Below are positions 47,488-58,619 of a stretch of 64,000 nucleotides of DNA, in pieces (the first letter of the stretch is position 1; each line of letters begins with the position of its first letter). The stretch comes from Comamonadaceae bacterium (GTDB taxonomy: Bacteria > Pseudomonadota > Gammaproteobacteria > Burkholderiales > Burkholderiaceae_C), in assembly GCA_947443645.1 (NCBI GenBank), contig CANEXF010000008.1:102391-166390 (forward strand), written 5' to 3'. The translations under genes and the position numbers were made by a program. The notes beneath the pieces were generated by a model. It was not told the DNA's origin. It saw only the letters and a program-made list of their open reading frames with translations, and made no database searches.

Positions 47488-48525
47488 ATGAGCATCGTGC
47501 ACCGCGCAGTTCACGAAGTAACAAGCGTGGGTGCGCATCCGCATCCGCGCGACGTTCTCCTGGGCGCCCAGGCCGCAACAGCTTTTCTGCCTGTTTGCGA
47601 CCATTACAGCGGTGTCGAGGCACGTATGCGCAAAAGCCTGCAGCTGCAGGCCGAGATGTGCGAGGAGTTCGGCGCCTGCGTATTTGACGTGACGCTCGAC
47701 TGTGAAGACGGTGCCCCGGTGGGCGGTGAGTCAGATCACGCGGCCATGGTGGTGGCACTCGCCACCCTGGCCAGTGACAAGGCGCGCATTGCGGTGCGCG
47801 TGCATGACGTGGCCCATCCGGCTTTTGAAGCCGATATGGCGACCATCGCCGGCAAGCTGGCGCACAGGCTTTGCCACATCATGGTGCCCAAGGTTGAATC
47901 GGTCGATGACGTGATCAAGGCCGAACTGGCCCTGGTGGCGGCTTCGGCCGGCCATTTGCCCCTGCATGTGCTGATCGAGTCGCCGGCTGCGGTGCACCGC
48001 GCTTTTGAGATCGCTGCGCACCCGCGGGTGCAGTCGATCAGCTTTGGCCTGATGGATTTCGTCTCGGCCCATGGCGGCGCGATCCCGGCCCACGGCATGA
48101 GTGGCCAGGGCCAGTTCAGCCACCCCTTGGTGCTGCGCGCCAAGCTGGAGATTGCCTCGGCCTGCCACGCGCATGGCAAGGTGCCCTCGCATTGCGTGGT
48201 CACCGAGTTCAAGGACGCGGCGGTCATGAAGCTGGCGGCCAGCCGGGCCGCGCGCGAGCTAGGTTACACCCGCATGTGGAGTATCCATCCGGACCAGATC
48301 CGGCCGATTCTGGAGGCTTTCTCGCCGACCGAAGACGAGATTGAAGACGCTACAAAAATAATAGCTGCTGGCGCCCATGCTGATTGGGCGCCCGTCAGTT
48401 TTGATGGAAAACTGCACGACCGCGCGAGCTACCGCTATTTTTGGCAGGTACTCGAACGCGCGCACCAGACCGGCCGAGTCCTTCCTCTAGAAGCGCAAGG
48501 CTATTTCACGCCTGGCCTTCAATGA
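47488..48525 (+). CDS. CitE/HpcH-type lyase with two repeat-like segments
   Basis: 345 residues. The TIM-barrel citrate-lyase-beta/malyl-CoA lyase family shows in [33 protein letters not shown] and [16 protein letters not shown]. No citrate-lyase partner genes are present, so a CoA-ester lyase is more likely. It starts four bases after mdh. The first residues ([10 protein letters not shown]) resemble translated family B repeat (AVREATSVGA), and residues about 288-305 come from a family A hairpin. Its substrate is not known. Confidence 0.8.
   Translation: MSIVHRAVHEVTSVGAHPHPRDVLLGAQAATAFLPVCDHYSGVEARMRKSLQLQAEMCEEFGACVFDVTLDCEDGAPVGGESDHAAMVVALATLASDKARIAVRVHDVAHPAFEADMATIAGKLAHRLCHIMVPKVESVDDVIKAELALVAASAGHLPLHVLIESPAAVHRAFEIAAHPRVQSISFGLMDFVSAHGGAIPAHGMSGQGQFSHPLVLRAKLEIASACHAHGKVPSHCVVTEFKDAAVMKLAASRAARELGYTRMWSIHPDQIRPILEAFSPTEDEIEDATKIIAAGAHADWAPVSFDGKLHDRASYRYFWQVLERAHQTGRVLPLEAQGYFTPGLQ
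47498..47530 (+). repeat. Family B-like fragment at the CitE-like start
   Basis: GCGCAGTTCACGAAGTAACA followed by AGCGTGGGTGC aligns with the tandem repeat unit GCGCAGTACGCGAAGCGACA AGCGTGGGGGC with few changes. It is read in frame as the N-terminus of the CitE-like protein. Confidence 0.5.
48350..48402 (+). repeat. Family A hairpin repeat inside the CitE-like gene
   Basis: AATAATAGCTGC is followed by CTGGCGCCCATGC and TTGGGCGCCCGTCAG. The stem GGCGCCC/GGGCGCC is family A. It is read in frame as [15 protein letters not shown]. Confidence 0.7.
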
Positions 48526-48559
48526 GGTCCTGAATTCCAAACCATGATGGATGTCCCCC

Positions 48560-49213
48560 ATGAAAACCATTTTCACTTTTAGTCGTGTTGCCAGTCTGGT
48601 AGCCGCCCTTTGCCTGGCGATCACCGCCTTGCCTGGTCTGGTGCGGGCGCAAGCGCTGCCTGCCGCCGAAGCCAAGGCTGCAAGCAAACCAGCCGTCAAA
48701 AAGAAAGCTGCCAGCGCAAGCCGGGTCGAGCTCAAGAGTCAGGCCAAAAACATGGCAGCGGGCATTGAAGCGGCCGACGACGCCCTGACGCCTGAAGAGC
48801 TGCTGGTGGCCGAGCGCGTGCAGGTCGGTCGACTGCCTTGCGAGCTGGGTGCGACGGTCACGCTGACTGCTGATGCCAAAACGCCTGGTTATTTCGAGAT
48901 CCAGGGCAAGAACTTCAAATACCGCATGTTTCCGGTGCCGACCACCACCGGCACGGTGCGCCTGGAAGACCGCAAGGCCGGCGCGGTCTGGCTGCAGATG
49001 GGCAACAAGTCCATGCTGATGAATCAAAAATTGGGCACGCGTCTTGCTGACGAGTGCATGAGCCCGGCCCAGCAGCTGGTGGCCGAGTCGCTGAAGCTGA
49101 ACCCGGCTGTCAGCGTGCTCGATGTGCCGCGTCCCGAAGTCCTGGTCAGGGCCTCAGCTGAAGCCGCGACCACGACACCGCCCATGCCCATACTGTTGCC
49201 CGCAGCCAAATAA
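48560..49213 (+). CDS. Predicted exported protein of unknown function
   Basis: 217 residues from ATG 48560 (ATG 48551 also in frame). A signal peptide ([21 protein letters not shown]) is followed by a Lys/Ala-rich stretch and a compact domain with two Cys ([13 protein letters not shown] and RLADECMSP) that could form a disulfide. [20 protein letters not shown] is its most distinctive part. It lies between the CitE-like gene and acnB. No family recognised. Confidence 0.75.
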   Translation: MKTIFTFSRVASLVAALCLAITALPGLVRAQALPAAEAKAASKPAVKKKAASASRVELKSQAKNMAAGIEAADDALTPEELLVAERVQVGRLPCELGATVTLTADAKTPGYFEIQGKNFKYRMFPVPTTTGTVRLEDRKAGAVWLQMGNKSMLMNQKLGTRLADECMSPAQQLVAESLKLNPAVSVLDVPRPEVLVRASAEAATTTPPMPILLPAAK

Positions 49214-49257
49214 TTTCATTTTTACAACCCACGATTCAGACCACAGGAGAAGACCGC

Positions 49258-51873
49258 ATGTCATCAGATTTTTTGCAGACTTACCGCAACCATGTCGCCG
49301 AGCGTTCGGTACTCGGCATTCCGCCGCTACCGCTTTCTGCCAAGCAGACAGGCGAGGTGATTGAGCTGCTGAAAAATCCGCCCAAAGGTGAAGAGGCGAT
49401 GTTGGTCGATCTGATCACCCACCGCGTTCCGGCCGGTGTGGATGATGCGGCCAAGGTCAAGGCCAGCTACCTCGCTGCGGTGGCGCACGGTACCGAGCAA
49501 TGCGCGCTGATCTCGCGTGAAAAAGCCACGCAGTTGCTGGGCACCATGCTGGGCGGCTACAACATCAGCCCCATGATTGCCCTGCTGGACGACGCTGAAG
49601 ACAGCGTTGCCACGCAAGCGGCCAATGGCTTGAAGAACACCTTGCTGATGTTCGACCAGTTCCATGACGTGCAGGAAAAAGCCGAGAAGGGCAACAAATA
49701 CGCCAAAGCCGTGCTGCAAAGCTGGGCCAACGCCGAGTGGTTCACCAGCCGCCCCGAAGTGCCTGAGTCCATCATGCTGACGGTTTTCAAGGTCGCTGGC
49801 GAGATCAACACCGACGATCTGTCACCCGCGCCTGACGCCTGGAGTCGCCCTGATATTCCGCTGCACGCGCTGGCTATGCACAAGAATGCACGTCCTGGCG
49901 TCACGCCTGAAGAAGACGGCAAACGCGGCCCGGTCAAGTTCATTGACACGCTCAAAGCCAAAGGCCATCTGGTGGCCTATGTGGGCGATGTGGTGGGCAC
50001 CGGTTCCTCGCGCAAGTCGGCCACCAATTCCGTGCTGTGGTTTACGGGTCAGGACATTCCTTTCGTGCCGAACAAGCGTTTTGGCGGCGTCTGCCTGGGC
50101 TCGAAAATCGCACCGATTTTCTACAACACCATGGAAGACTCGGGCGCGCTGCCTATCGAGCTCGACGTGAGCCAGATGGCCATGGGCGACGTGATTGAAC
50201 TGCGTCCTTACGACGGCAAGGCCCTGAAAGACGGCAAGGTGATCGCCGAGTTCAAGCTCAAGAGCGACGTGCTGTTTGACGAAGTTCGCGCCGGTGGCCG
50301 GATTCCGCTGATTGTTGGCCGTGGCCTGACAGCCAAGGCACGCTTTGCGCTGGGCCTGCCTGCCGCAACCCAGTTCCGTCTGCCGCAAAACCCGGCCGAC
50401 AATGGCCGCGGTTTTACGCTGGCGCAAAAAATGGTTGGCCGCGCTGTTGGCCTGCCAGAAGGCCAGGGCGTGCGCCCCGGTACTTACTGCGAACCCAAAA
50501 TGACGTCCGTGGGATCACAGGACACCACCGGCCCGATGACACGCGACGAGCTCAAAGACCTGGCTTGCCTGGGCTTTAGCGCCGACCTCGTGATGCAGTC
50601 CTTTTGCCACACGGCCGCTTATCCCAAGCCGGTTGACGTCAAGATGCACCACGAACTGCCTGAGTTCATGAGCAACCGCGGTGGTATTCCACTGCGCCCG
50701 GGCGACGGCATCATTCACAGCTGGCTCAACCGCATGCTGCTGCCTGACACTGTCGGCACCGGCGGCGACAGCCACACGCGCTTTCCGATCGGCATCAGCT
50801 TTCCTGCAGGTTCCGGCCTGGTGGCTTTCGGCGCTGCCACCGGCGTGATGCCGCTGGACATGCCTGAGTCCGTGCTGGTGCGCTTCAAGGGCGAGATGCA
50901 GCCCGGCATCACCTTGCGTGACCTGGTCAATGCGATTCCCCTGTATGCGATCAAGGCCGGTTTGCTGACCGTGGCCAAGCAGGGCAAGAAAAACATTTTC
51001 TCTGGCCGCATTCTTGAAATTGAAGGCCTGCCAGACCTCAAGGTCGAGCAAGCTTTCGAGCTCAGCGACTCTTCCGCCGAACGCTCGGCTGGCGGTTGCA
51101 CGGTGCACTTGAACAAAGAGCCCATCATCGAGTACATCAACAGCAACATCACCATGCTCAAGTGGATGATTGCGACGGGCTACTCGGATGTGCGCACCAT
51201 CAATCGCCGCATTGCTGCGATGCAGGCCTGGCTGGCTGACCCACAGCTGCTCAAGGGCGATGCCGACGCTGAGTACGCAGCCGTCATTGAGATTGACCTG
51301 GCGGACATCCATGAGCCCATCCTGGCCTGCCCGAATGATCCGGATGATGTGAAAACCCTGGCCGAGGTTGCCGGCACCAAGATCGACGAAGTCTTCATCG
51401 GTAGCTGCATGACCAACATTGGTCACTTCCGCGCAGCCTCCAAGCTGCTTGAAGGCAAGCGCGACATTCCGGTCAAACTCTGGATGGCGCCGCCGACCAA
51501 GATGGATGCCAAGCAACTGACCGAAGAAGGGCATTACGGCGTACTGGGTTCAGCTGGCGCGCGCATGGAAATGCCAGGCTGCAGCTTGTGCATGGGCAAC
51601 CAGGCGCAGGTCAAAGAGGGCGCGACGGTGTTCTCCACCTCCACCCGCAACTTCCCGAACCGCCTGGGTAAAAACTCCAATGTGTACCTGGGTTCTGCCG
51701 AACTCGCAGCGATCTGCTCCAAGCTCGGTCGCATCCCGACCAAGGCCGAGTACATGGCCGACATGGGTGTGCTGACGGCTGCCAGCGACACGGTTTACCA
51801 GTACCTGAACTTTGACCAGGTCAAGGACTACACCGACATGGCCGACAGTGTCAAGGACGGCGTAGCCGCCTGA
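49258..51873 (+). CDS. acnB: Aconitate hydratase B
   Basis: Main aconitase of the TCA cycle. 871 residues, the AcnB length, with the HEAT-like N-terminal domain, swivel domain ([32 protein letters not shown]) and [4Fe-4S] core. The cluster Cys lie in [11 protein letters not shown] and [14 protein letters not shown] precedes the ATG. A perfect terminator follows at 51959. Confidence 0.97.
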   Translation: MSSDFLQTYRNHVAERSVLGIPPLPLSAKQTGEVIELLKNPPKGEEAMLVDLITHRVPAGVDDAAKVKASYLAAVAHGTEQCALISREKATQLLGTMLGGYNISPMIALLDDAEDSVATQAANGLKNTLLMFDQFHDVQEKAEKGNKYAKAVLQSWANAEWFTSRPEVPESIMLTVFKVAGEINTDDLSPAPDAWSRPDIPLHALAMHKNARPGVTPEEDGKRGPVKFIDTLKAKGHLVAYVGDVVGTGSSRKSATNSVLWFTGQDIPFVPNKRFGGVCLGSKIAPIFYNTMEDSGALPIELDVSQMAMGDVIELRPYDGKALKDGKVIAEFKLKSDVLFDEVRAGGRIPLIVGRGLTAKARFALGLPAATQFRLPQNPADNGRGFTLAQKMVGRAVGLPEGQGVRPGTYCEPKMTSVGSQDTTGPMTRDELKDLACLGFSADLVMQSFCHTAAYPKPVDVKMHHELPEFMSNRGGIPLRPGDGIIHSWLNRMLLPDTVGTGGDSHTRFPIGISFPAGSGLVAFGAATGVMPLDMPESVLVRFKGEMQPGITLRDLVNAIPLYAIKAGLLTVAKQGKKNIFSGRILEIEGLPDLKVEQAFELSDSSAERSAGGCTVHLNKEPIIEYINSNITMLKWMIATGYSDVRTINRRIAAMQAWLADPQLLKGDADAEYAAVIEIDLADIHEPILACPNDPDDVKTLAEVAGTKIDEVFIGSCMTNIGHFRAASKLLEGKRDIPVKLWMAPPTKMDAKQLTEEGHYGVLGSAGARMEMPGCSLCMGNQAQVKEGATVFSTSTRNFPNRLGKNSNVYLGSAELAAICSKLGRIPTKAEYMADMGVLTAASDTVYQYLNFDQVKDYTDMADSVKDGVAA

Positions 51874-51958
51874 GTCGCGCCAGCTTTGCAAGCGCTGTGC
51901 CTGGGTAGATCTGATTTGCCCTGGCCGGTGTGAATCACAAGGCCAGCCATGGCTGAAC

Positions 51959-51998
51959 ATCAAGCCTCACTGCGCAAGCAGTGAGGCTTGATTTTTTT
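51959..51998 (+). terminator. Intrinsic terminator after acnB
   Basis: ATCAAGCCTCACTGC (51959-51973) pairs perfectly with GCAGTGAGGCTTGAT (51978-51992) around GCAA, then six further T. A 15-base stem with a tetraloop. Confidence 0.95.
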
Positions 51999-52019
51999 GC
52001 GCTGGGTCACAACAGACAT

Positions 52020-52403
52020 TCACAGGCCGGCGGGCAACGGCGCCACAATGCGCAACTCCGAGCCGTCTACAAACCTCACGTACCAGAAGTCGGGTGAGGC
52101 CGGCAGGTTGGGGCGCAGGTAGCTGACGTTGGCCGGTGCGATATAGACCGTGCTGATGCCGTCCTCGGGCGGTGGCGCCAGATAGTGCCGATCGGCCGCG
52201 ACCAGGCCGCCCAGTACGCTGACCACCGTGGCGACCGGGTCAGTGACCGCGCTGACCACGGCGTCCTGACCCAGCAGGTGAATCGTCGTCTGGCCAACCA
52301 GTCCCGGGCGCGAGGCCTCGACATACAGCACTGCCGAGCGGTTGATGCGCAGGTGGTCCTGAGTGGTGGGATCCGAGCTTTTGTTCAATGAGATGAAAGC
52401 CAT
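52020..52403 (-). CDS. Small protein of unknown function
   Basis: 127 residues from ATG 52403; the frame opens further upstream. MAFISLNKSSDPTTQDHLRI leads to a beta-rich pattern (INRSAVLYVEA, TTIHLLGQDAVVS, WYVRFVDGSELRIVAP). There is no signal peptide or membrane helix. It lies between the acnB terminator and acnA on the opposite strand. Function unknown. Confidence 0.6.
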   Translation of the reverse strand: MAFISLNKSSDPTTQDHLRINRSAVLYVEASRPGLVGQTTIHLLGQDAVVSAVTDPVATVVSVLGGLVAADRHYLAPPPEDGISTVYIAPANVSYLRPNLPASPDFWYVRFVDGSELRIVAPLPAGL

Positions 52404-52693
52404 GGCTGAGTCCGGTGATGAGGTCAAGGGGCTGCACTTGAACGGGCGTCGCAAGTCCAGCCAGCAGACTTTGCGCTCGGCCGGTCTTGCGACTGCGTCA
52501 TCCCAGGCGCAGGCCGCATGTCAGTCGGAGCCGATACATTGCCAGCAAACCGCTCAAGCGTTAAATTCAAGCCTTAAATGACCTGTCTGACAGCCGTCAC
52601 GCAGGCCACAATGACAGTTGGGCACTGCCGCTGTCTTGCGCACAGTGCTACTGCGGCAAGTCGCGCTGTCTGTCCAATCAAAAGGAGTCTGCC

Positions 52694-55633
52694 ATGGCTG
52701 TATCGATCAAATCTGCAAGGGCTGGCAAGCACGCGTTCGCGTCCACCCTGAAAACCTTCAAGACCGCGTCTGGCAAGACGGGCCAGTACTACTCGCTGCC
52801 CGCGCTGGCCAGGCAGTTTCCGAATGTGGCGCGCCTGCCGGTGTCCCTGCGCATCGTGCTGGAGTCGGTGCTGCGCAACTGCGACGGCAAACGCGTCACG
52901 GCCGAGCACATTGCCGAGCTTGCCAACTGGCGCCCGAATGCCGAGCGCACTGCAGAGATTCCGTTTGTTGTCTCGCGCGTGGTGCTGCAGGACTTCACGG
53001 GTGTGCCACTGCTGGCCGACTTGGCGGCCATGCGCAGCGTGGCGCTCAAACTCGGAAAGAACCCCAAACTGATCGAGCCGCTGGTGCCTGTCGATCTGGT
53101 GGTGGACCACTCCATCATGGTCGACCATTACGGCAAGAAAAATTCACTGGACCTGAACATGAGGCTGGAGTTCCAGCGCAACCGTGAACGCTACGAGTTC
53201 ATGAAGTGGGGCATGCAGGCGTTTGACACCTTCCGTGTGGTGCCGCCCGGCTTTGGCATCGTGCACCAGGTCAATCTGGAATACCTGGCCCGCGGCGTCC
53301 ACAAGACTCAGGGCGATGTGTACTACCCCGACTCACTGGTTGGCACCGACAGCCACACCACCATGATCAACGGCATTGGCGTGGTGGCCTGGGGCGTGGG
53401 CGGCATTGAGGCCGAAGCCGCCATGCTAGGCCAGCCGGTGTATTTTCTGACGCCGGACGTTGTCGGCTTCGAGCTCACCGGCCGGCTGCGTGAAGGCGTG
53501 ACCGCGACCGACCTGGTGCTGCGCGTGACCGAGCAGTTGCGTAAGGAAAAAGTGGTTGGCAAGTTTGTCGAATTCTTTGGCGAGGGCACGCGCACGCTGG
53601 CCTTGCCGGACCGCGCCACCATAGGCAATATGGCGCCTGAATATGGCGCGACCATGGGCTTTTTTCCGGTGGATGAAAAGACCATTGAATACTTCAAGGG
53701 CACGGGCCGTACCAAAGCCGAGATTGAAGCCTTCGAGGCCTACTTCAAGGCCCAGGGTCTGTTTGGCGTTGCCAGGGCTGGGGAGATTGATTACTCCCAG
53801 GTGGTCAAGCTGGACCTAGGCGATGTCACGCCCAGCCTGGCCGGCCCCAAGCGGCCGCAGGACCGTATCGAGCTTGGCAATGTCGCTGCGCAGTTCACGT
53901 CGCTGTTCAGCCGGTCGATCGCAGAAAACGGTTTCAACCAGCCGGCGGCCATGCTCGCCACGCGGCACTTGTTGCCTCACGCTCCGCTTGATGGCGCAGA
54001 CATCGCGGCGACCGTACCAGGCGTGCCGGCGACAGCGCTGGGCGCGCCGCGCATGCTGGTCGAGATGGAGGGTAGCCGTCCGACCATGGCATCGGCTGTG
54101 CAGGCACACACCGAGGCGTCCAGCGCCAGGTCAATCGATATCAGCATTGGCAATGGCGACGTGCTGATTGCGGCCATCACCAGTTGCACCAACACCTCCA
54201 ATCCCAGTGTGCTGATCGCCGCCGGCCTGCTTGCGAAAAAAGCCGTGGAGGCGGGCTTGCGCGTCGCGCCGCACATCAAGACCTCGCTGGCGCCCGGCTC
54301 GCGCATCGTGACCGACTACCTGAGCGCCACGGGCTTGCTGCCCTACCTTGAAAAACTCGGCTTTGCGCTGGTGGGTTACGGCTGCACCACCTGCATTGGC
54401 AATGCCGGCGACCTGACGCCAGAGATCAATGAGACCATCACCAAGGGTGACCTGGTGTGCGCGGCCGTGCTGTCGGGTAACCGTAATTTCGAAGCGCGTA
54501 TTCACCCCAACCTGAAGGCTAATTTTCTGGCCAGCCCGCCGCTGGTGGTCGCTTATGCGATTGCCGGCACGGTGTTGCGCGACCTGATGACCGAGCCGGT
54601 GGGCAAAGGCAAGGGCGGCAAGCCGGTTTACCTGGGTGACATCTGGCCGAGCAGCGATGAAATTGCCAGGCTCATGAAATACGCCATGAATGGCAAGGCC
54701 TTCCGGGAGAACTATGCGAAAGTCAAAACCGAACCTGGCAAGCTCTGGGAGAAGATCACCGGCGTCAGCGGCACGGCCTACACCTGGCCGAGCAGCAGCT
54801 ATATTGCCGAGCCACCTTTTTTCAAGGATTTTGCTATTGAAAACGTAGCTGATAGCGCCCGTTCTACAAGTGCTGCAGGTAAAAATGAGTCTGATGCTGC
54901 TGATTTTTCTGTCAAATCGGCCCGCATCATCGCGCTGTTTGGTGACTCCATTACCACCGACCACATCTCGCCTGCCGGCTCTATCAAGGCGTCGTCGCCT
55001 GCGGGTCTGTGGCTGCAGGCGCATGGCGTCCTGAAAGCCGACTTCAACAGCTACGGCGCGCGACGCGGCAACCACGACGTGATGATGCGCGGCACCTTTG
55101 CCAATGTACGCATCAAGAACCTGATGATTCCGGCAGACGCGGAGGGCTCGCGCGAGGAGGGCGGCGTGACGCTGTTCCAGCCCAGCCAGGAAAAAATGTT
55201 CATCTACGTCGCCGCGATGGCCTATATGGCCCAAGGCACCTCGACCGTGATTTTTGCTGGCGAGGAATACGGCACGGGTTCATCGCGTGACTGGGCCGCC
55301 AAAGGCACGCAGCTGCTGGGCATCAAGGCCGTGGTGGCGCGCAGCTTTGAGCGCATTCACCGCAGCAACCTTGTCGGCATGGGCGTGCTGCCCTTGCAGT
55401 TCAAGCCCGGCCAGTCGTGGCAAAGCCTGAAGCTCACAGGCACAGAAGTGATTGACGTGATTCCGCATCCAGAACTCAAACCGCAGTCCGATGCCAGGCT
55501 ATTGATTACCCGCGCCGACGGCTCGTCTCAGGAGGTGGTGGTGACGCTGCGTGTGGACACGCCCATAGAGGTTGACTACTACCGCAACGGCGGCATCCTG
55601 CCCTATGTGCTCAGACAGCTGCTTGCCGCATGA
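52694..55633 (+). CDS. acnA: Aconitate hydratase A with repeat-derived insert
   Basis: Second aconitase, usually the stress-resistant form. 979 residues, longer than the usual 890-930. Cluster Cys are in [12 protein letters not shown] and [21 protein letters not shown] and [16 protein letters not shown] mark the C-terminal swivel domain. Residues about 712-742, in the linker before [14 protein letters not shown], carry an insert ([13 protein letters not shown]) that matches a family A hairpin in DNA. AAAGGAG precedes the ATG. The stop overlaps the next gene (ATGA). Confidence 0.95.
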   Translation: MAVSIKSARAGKHAFASTLKTFKTASGKTGQYYSLPALARQFPNVARLPVSLRIVLESVLRNCDGKRVTAEHIAELANWRPNAERTAEIPFVVSRVVLQDFTGVPLLADLAAMRSVALKLGKNPKLIEPLVPVDLVVDHSIMVDHYGKKNSLDLNMRLEFQRNRERYEFMKWGMQAFDTFRVVPPGFGIVHQVNLEYLARGVHKTQGDVYYPDSLVGTDSHTTMINGIGVVAWGVGGIEAEAAMLGQPVYFLTPDVVGFELTGRLREGVTATDLVLRVTEQLRKEKVVGKFVEFFGEGTRTLALPDRATIGNMAPEYGATMGFFPVDEKTIEYFKGTGRTKAEIEAFEAYFKAQGLFGVARAGEIDYSQVVKLDLGDVTPSLAGPKRPQDRIELGNVAAQFTSLFSRSIAENGFNQPAAMLATRHLLPHAPLDGADIAATVPGVPATALGAPRMLVEMEGSRPTMASAVQAHTEASSARSIDISIGNGDVLIAAITSCTNTSNPSVLIAAGLLAKKAVEAGLRVAPHIKTSLAPGSRIVTDYLSATGLLPYLEKLGFALVGYGCTTCIGNAGDLTPEINETITKGDLVCAAVLSGNRNFEARIHPNLKANFLASPPLVVAYAIAGTVLRDLMTEPVGKGKGGKPVYLGDIWPSSDEIARLMKYAMNGKAFRENYAKVKTEPGKLWEKITGVSGTAYTWPSSSYIAEPPFFKDFAIENVADSARSTSAAGKNESDAADFSVKSARIIALFGDSITTDHISPAGSIKASSPAGLWLQAHGVLKADFNSYGARRGNHDVMMRGTFANVRIKNLMIPADAEGSREEGGVTLFQPSQEKMFIYVAAMAYMAQGTSTVIFAGEEYGTGSSRDWAAKGTQLLGIKAVVARSFERIHRSNLVGMGVLPLQFKPGQSWQSLKLTGTEVIDVIPHPELKPQSDARLLITRADGSSQEVVVTLRVDTPIEVDYYRNGGILPYVLRQLLAA
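54829..54900 (+). repeat. Family A repeat inside acnA
   Basis: TTTTGCTATTGAAAACGTAG followed by CTGATAGCGCCCGTTC contains the GCTATT, TAGCTG and GCGCCCGT parts of family A. It codes for part of the acnA linker. Confidence 0.65.
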
Positions 55634-56820
55634 CCCAGGTTCTGATATGCGGTGGTGGCATTGGCGGGCTGGCGGCGGCGCTGGCCGCTTCGAGGGCCGG
55701 CTGCGGTGTGCGGCTGTTTGAAAAAGCAGCCGAGTTCAGCGAGGTGGGCGCAGGCATTCAGCTGGGGCCCAATGTCGTCAAGGTATTGCAGCAATGGGGA
55801 CTGGCTGCGTCGCTCAAGGCGGTGGCAGCTTTTCCTGAGCGGCTGCAAGTGCGCAGCGCGGTATCGGGCGAGCTGCTGGGGCAGCTTGGTCTGGGTGCTG
55901 CGATGGTCGAGCGCTATGGCGCGCCTTATGCGGCTGTGCACCGTGCCGATCTGCATGGCCTGCTGCTCGATGCGCTGCGGCAGCACAGCCATGCTGCGCT
56001 TTTTCTGGATTGCCCCTTGCAAGGCTTCACTCAGACCGATGCTGCGGTGAGCGTTCAGACCGCCGGTGGCCAGGCGTACGAGGGCGCGCTGCTCATAGGT
56101 GCCGATGGTTTGTGGAGCCGCGTGCGCCAGCAGCTGCTGGCTGACGGCCCACCCCGGCGCACCGGCCACCTGGCTTACCGGGCCTTGATGCCGCAAGCCA
56201 GTTTGTCCGAAGGCCTGCGAAGCCAGGATGTCACGGTCTGGCTGGGTCCGCGCATGCATATCGTGCAGTACCCGGTGCGTTGCGGTGAGTCGCTCAATGT
56301 GGTGGCCATCGTGCATGGTCAGATCGATGCGCTGGAAAGCTGGGACCACAGCGCCAATGGCGCTGATCTGGCGGCAGCTACCGTAGGCAGTTGCACGGCG
56401 CTGCGTGACTTGCTGGCGGCGGTTCAGGGCTGGCGACTCTGGCCGTTGTGCGACCGTGCGCCCATGCGGGGCGCTTTTGAGCACGCGCAGGGCCGGGTGG
56501 CCTTGCTTGGCGATGCCGCGCATCCGATGCGGCCCTACCTTGCGCAGGGCGCGGGCATGGCGATTGAGGATGCCGCCGAATTGGGCCAGCTGCTGGCCCT
56601 TGCGCCTGATGTGGCCCAGGACGTACCGGCAGTGCTTGCGCGTTACGCCGAGCGGCGCTGGCGACGCAATGCGCGCGTACAGGCCAGGGCGCTGCGCAAT
56701 GGGCAGATTTTTCATGCCCAGGGCCTGCTGCGCTGGGGGCGCGATGCGTCGCTCAAACTGCTGGGCGAAAAGTTGCTGGACATGCCATGGTTGTATGGCG
56801 CCGGCCCGGCGCGCTTTTGA
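55630..56820 (+). CDS. FAD-dependent aromatic-ring monooxygenase-like protein
   Basis: 396 residues. The FAD fold [19 protein letters not shown] is at the N-terminus, [10 protein letters not shown] in the middle and [21 protein letters not shown] near residue 296, the pattern of group A flavoprotein hydroxylases (salicylate or 3-hydroxybenzoate type). The substrate cannot be read. It starts inside the acnA stop and is followed by an SDR gene 55 bases on, suggesting a small oxidative-catabolic set. Confidence 0.85.
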   Translation: MTQVLICGGGIGGLAAALAASRAGCGVRLFEKAAEFSEVGAGIQLGPNVVKVLQQWGLAASLKAVAAFPERLQVRSAVSGELLGQLGLGAAMVERYGAPYAAVHRADLHGLLLDALRQHSHAALFLDCPLQGFTQTDAAVSVQTAGGQAYEGALLIGADGLWSRVRQQLLADGPPRRTGHLAYRALMPQASLSEGLRSQDVTVWLGPRMHIVQYPVRCGESLNVVAIVHGQIDALESWDHSANGADLAAATVGSCTALRDLLAAVQGWRLWPLCDRAPMRGAFEHAQGRVALLGDAAHPMRPYLAQGAGMAIEDAAELGQLLALAPDVAQDVPAVLARYAERRWRRNARVQARALRNGQIFHAQGLLRWGRDASLKLLGEKLLDMPWLYGAGPARF

Positions 56821-56875
56821 TGCGCTATTTAAAATACAACTGCTACACATCCAATCAACAAGACAAGGGCAGGCT

Positions 56876-57628
56876 ATGAACAGCAACAACAAGGTCGCGC
56901 TGGTGACCGGCGCCGGCACCGGCATTGGCAAGGCCGTGGCGCTGGCGCTGCTGCGTGCAGGCTACAGCGTGGTGCTGGCCGGCCGTCGCGCAGAACCGTT
57001 GCAGGAGGTTGTGAAAGCAGCTGGCTCCGGGCGTGCCCTGGCAGTGAGCACCGATGTGAGCCAGCCCGAGTCGGTGCTGGCACTGTTCGCCAAAATCAAG
57101 CAGGTGCACGGCCGGCTTGATTTGCTGTTCAACAATGCCGGCGTGAATTCACCGCGCGTCAATTTCGAAGACCTGAGCTTCGAGCAATGGCAAAACGTTG
57201 TCAACATCAATCTCAATGGCTCGTTTCTTTGCGCCCAGGGCGCTTTCAGAATGATGAAAGATCAACTGCCACAGGGCGGGCGCATCATTAACAACGGCTC
57301 GATTTCCGCGCACGCACCCCGGCCCAATTCGGCGCCTTACACCTCGACCAAGCACGCCATCACCGGCCTGACCAAATCCATCTCGCTCGATGGCCGCAAG
57401 TACGACATTGCCTGTGGACAAATCGATATCGGCAATGCCATGACTGAGCTGGCAGCGCGCATGGCCACCGGCGTGCCGCAAGCCAATGGCGAGATCGCGA
57501 TTGAACCCATGATGGATGCCAATGAAGTCGCCGATGCGGTGGTGCACATGGCCGCGCTGCCGCTGTCGACCAACGTGCAGTTCATGACCATCATGGCGAC
57601 CAAGATGCCGTTTGTGGGACGGGGTTGA
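56876..57628 (+). CDS. Short-chain dehydrogenase/reductase
   Basis: 250 residues from ATG 56876. The cofactor motif TGAGTGIG is near residues 12-19, NNAG near 87, and the catalytic Ser-Tyr-Lys is in [10 protein letters not shown] and APYTSTKHA. The substrate is unknown. It follows the flavin monooxygenase on the same strand. Ribosome site: AGGGCAGG before the ATG. Confidence 0.88.
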   Translation: MNSNNKVALVTGAGTGIGKAVALALLRAGYSVVLAGRRAEPLQEVVKAAGSGRALAVSTDVSQPESVLALFAKIKQVHGRLDLLFNNAGVNSPRVNFEDLSFEQWQNVVNINLNGSFLCAQGAFRMMKDQLPQGGRIINNGSISAHAPRPNSAPYTSTKHAITGLTKSISLDGRKYDIACGQIDIGNAMTELAARMATGVPQANGEIAIEPMMDANEVADAVVHMAALPLSTNVQFMTIMATKMPFVGRG

Positions 57629-57629
57629 A

Positions 57630-57895
57630 TATGGCCCCCGCGCCGGTTTTTGGGGTCAGAGTCCAAATTCGCCAAGCCTTTGGCTTGCCCAAAGGGTCGG
57701 TGCGTCGCACCGTAGCGAAATTGGCGTCTGACCCCAATAACCGGTGGCCCCCCGAGGGGGCGCATTTTTCCTTGGGGCGGCCCTGCGGGAAAAAACTGGC
57801 CCCCGCGTTCGCTCGCTGCGCGTAGCTCTCCGGTTTTGGGGTCAGAGTCCAAATTCGCCAAGCCTTTGGCTTGGGGCGACTCCCGGCCGGTGGGC
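57630..57895. repeat. Composite repeat block after the SDR gene
   Basis: GGGGTCAGAGTCCAAATTCG and its continuation GCCAAGCCTTTGGCTTG occur twice as direct repeats (57652-57687 and 57838-57873). An inverted partner, GCGAAATTGGCGTCTGACCC C, lies at 57715-57735. Between them sits a family B-like palindrome (GGCCCCCCGAGGGGGCGC). The 268-base gap holds no gene. The GGGGTCAGAG ends recall small inverted elements associated with REP-type transposases, which is inference. Confidence 0.75.
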
Positions 57896-57896
57896 C

Positions 57897-58613
57897 TTAT
57901 TCCTGTGTCTGTGAACTCCAGAAGTCCCAGGCGCGTGAGATCTGGCCGGTGTTGGCTTCGTCTGCGGCGAGGGCTTCTTCGTCCGTGAGGTAGGTGACTT
58001 CGCCAAGCGCCATGGCTGCGGCCTGGATCTGCGCATTGTTCTGCGTATAGACGGCCCGGAAAACGGCTTGCTTCAAGCTCATGCCAACGACGGTCGAGCC
58101 ATGTCCGCGCATCAGCACAACTGCGCTGGAGCCCATCTTCTGTGCCAGGTCGCGTCCGAGTCGCAAATCGCGAATCAGCAGGTCACTGCCCATGCCCGCA
58201 TGGTCACGGATTTCAAAGTTGGGAATGATGCCGCTCAAAAATCCACCCATGTGACAGACCGGCCGCAGGCGCGCAGTCTTGACGATGGTGAAGGGCACCA
58301 CCGCCTTGGCGTGGCTGTGCACAACGCCATGAACGTCGGGCCGCGCGGCATAGATGGCTGCGTGGATAAAACGCTCCAGGTAAACCTTGTGGGCGCCGCC
58401 ACCGAGCAGATTGCCCTGAAGGTCAAACGTCAGAACATCGGCAGGCGTCACGGTTGCTGGTGCCTTGTTTCTTGACAGCAGAAATTGATTCGGATTGGTC
58501 GGGTCACGCATGCTGACGTGGCCGAACGCATCGACCACATCCTGCTTGAACAAGATGCGGTTGGCATCGGCCAGGTCCTGCCTGGCGTCGTTCAGTGTTG
58601 TGATGTCGGTCAT
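57897..58613 (-). CDS. Class II aldolase/adducin-family protein
   Basis: 238 residues. The zinc-binding pattern is present: GHVSMRDP near residue 32, HSHAKAV near residue 100, and RGHGSTVVG near 170. The family includes fuculose-phosphate aldolases and HPC-type decarboxylases; the substrate is unknown. It is seven bases after the Bug-type gene on the same strand, so import and cleavage of one compound is plausible. Confidence 0.85.
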   Translation of the reverse strand: MTDITTLNDARQDLADANRILFKQDVVDAFGHVSMRDPTNPNQFLLSRNKAPATVTPADVLTFDLQGNLLGGGAHKVYLERFIHAAIYAARPDVHGVVHSHAKAVVPFTIVKTARLRPVCHMGGFLSGIIPNFEIRDHAGMGSDLLIRDLRLGRDLAQKMGSSAVVLMRGHGSTVVGMSLKQAVFRAVYTQNNAQIQAAAMALGEVTYLTDEEALAADEANTGQISRAWDFWSSQTQE

Positions 58614-58619
58614 GTCTTT

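Noticed and set aside
54131..55234. 367-codon open frame on the minus strand
   Set aside because: It is antisense to acnA; no motif, His/Arg/Gln-rich as expected for a shadow.
55603..56931. 442-codon open frame on the minus strand
   Set aside because: It lies opposite the flavin monooxygenase, which has FAD motifs; the antisense translation is low-complexity and His/Gln-rich.
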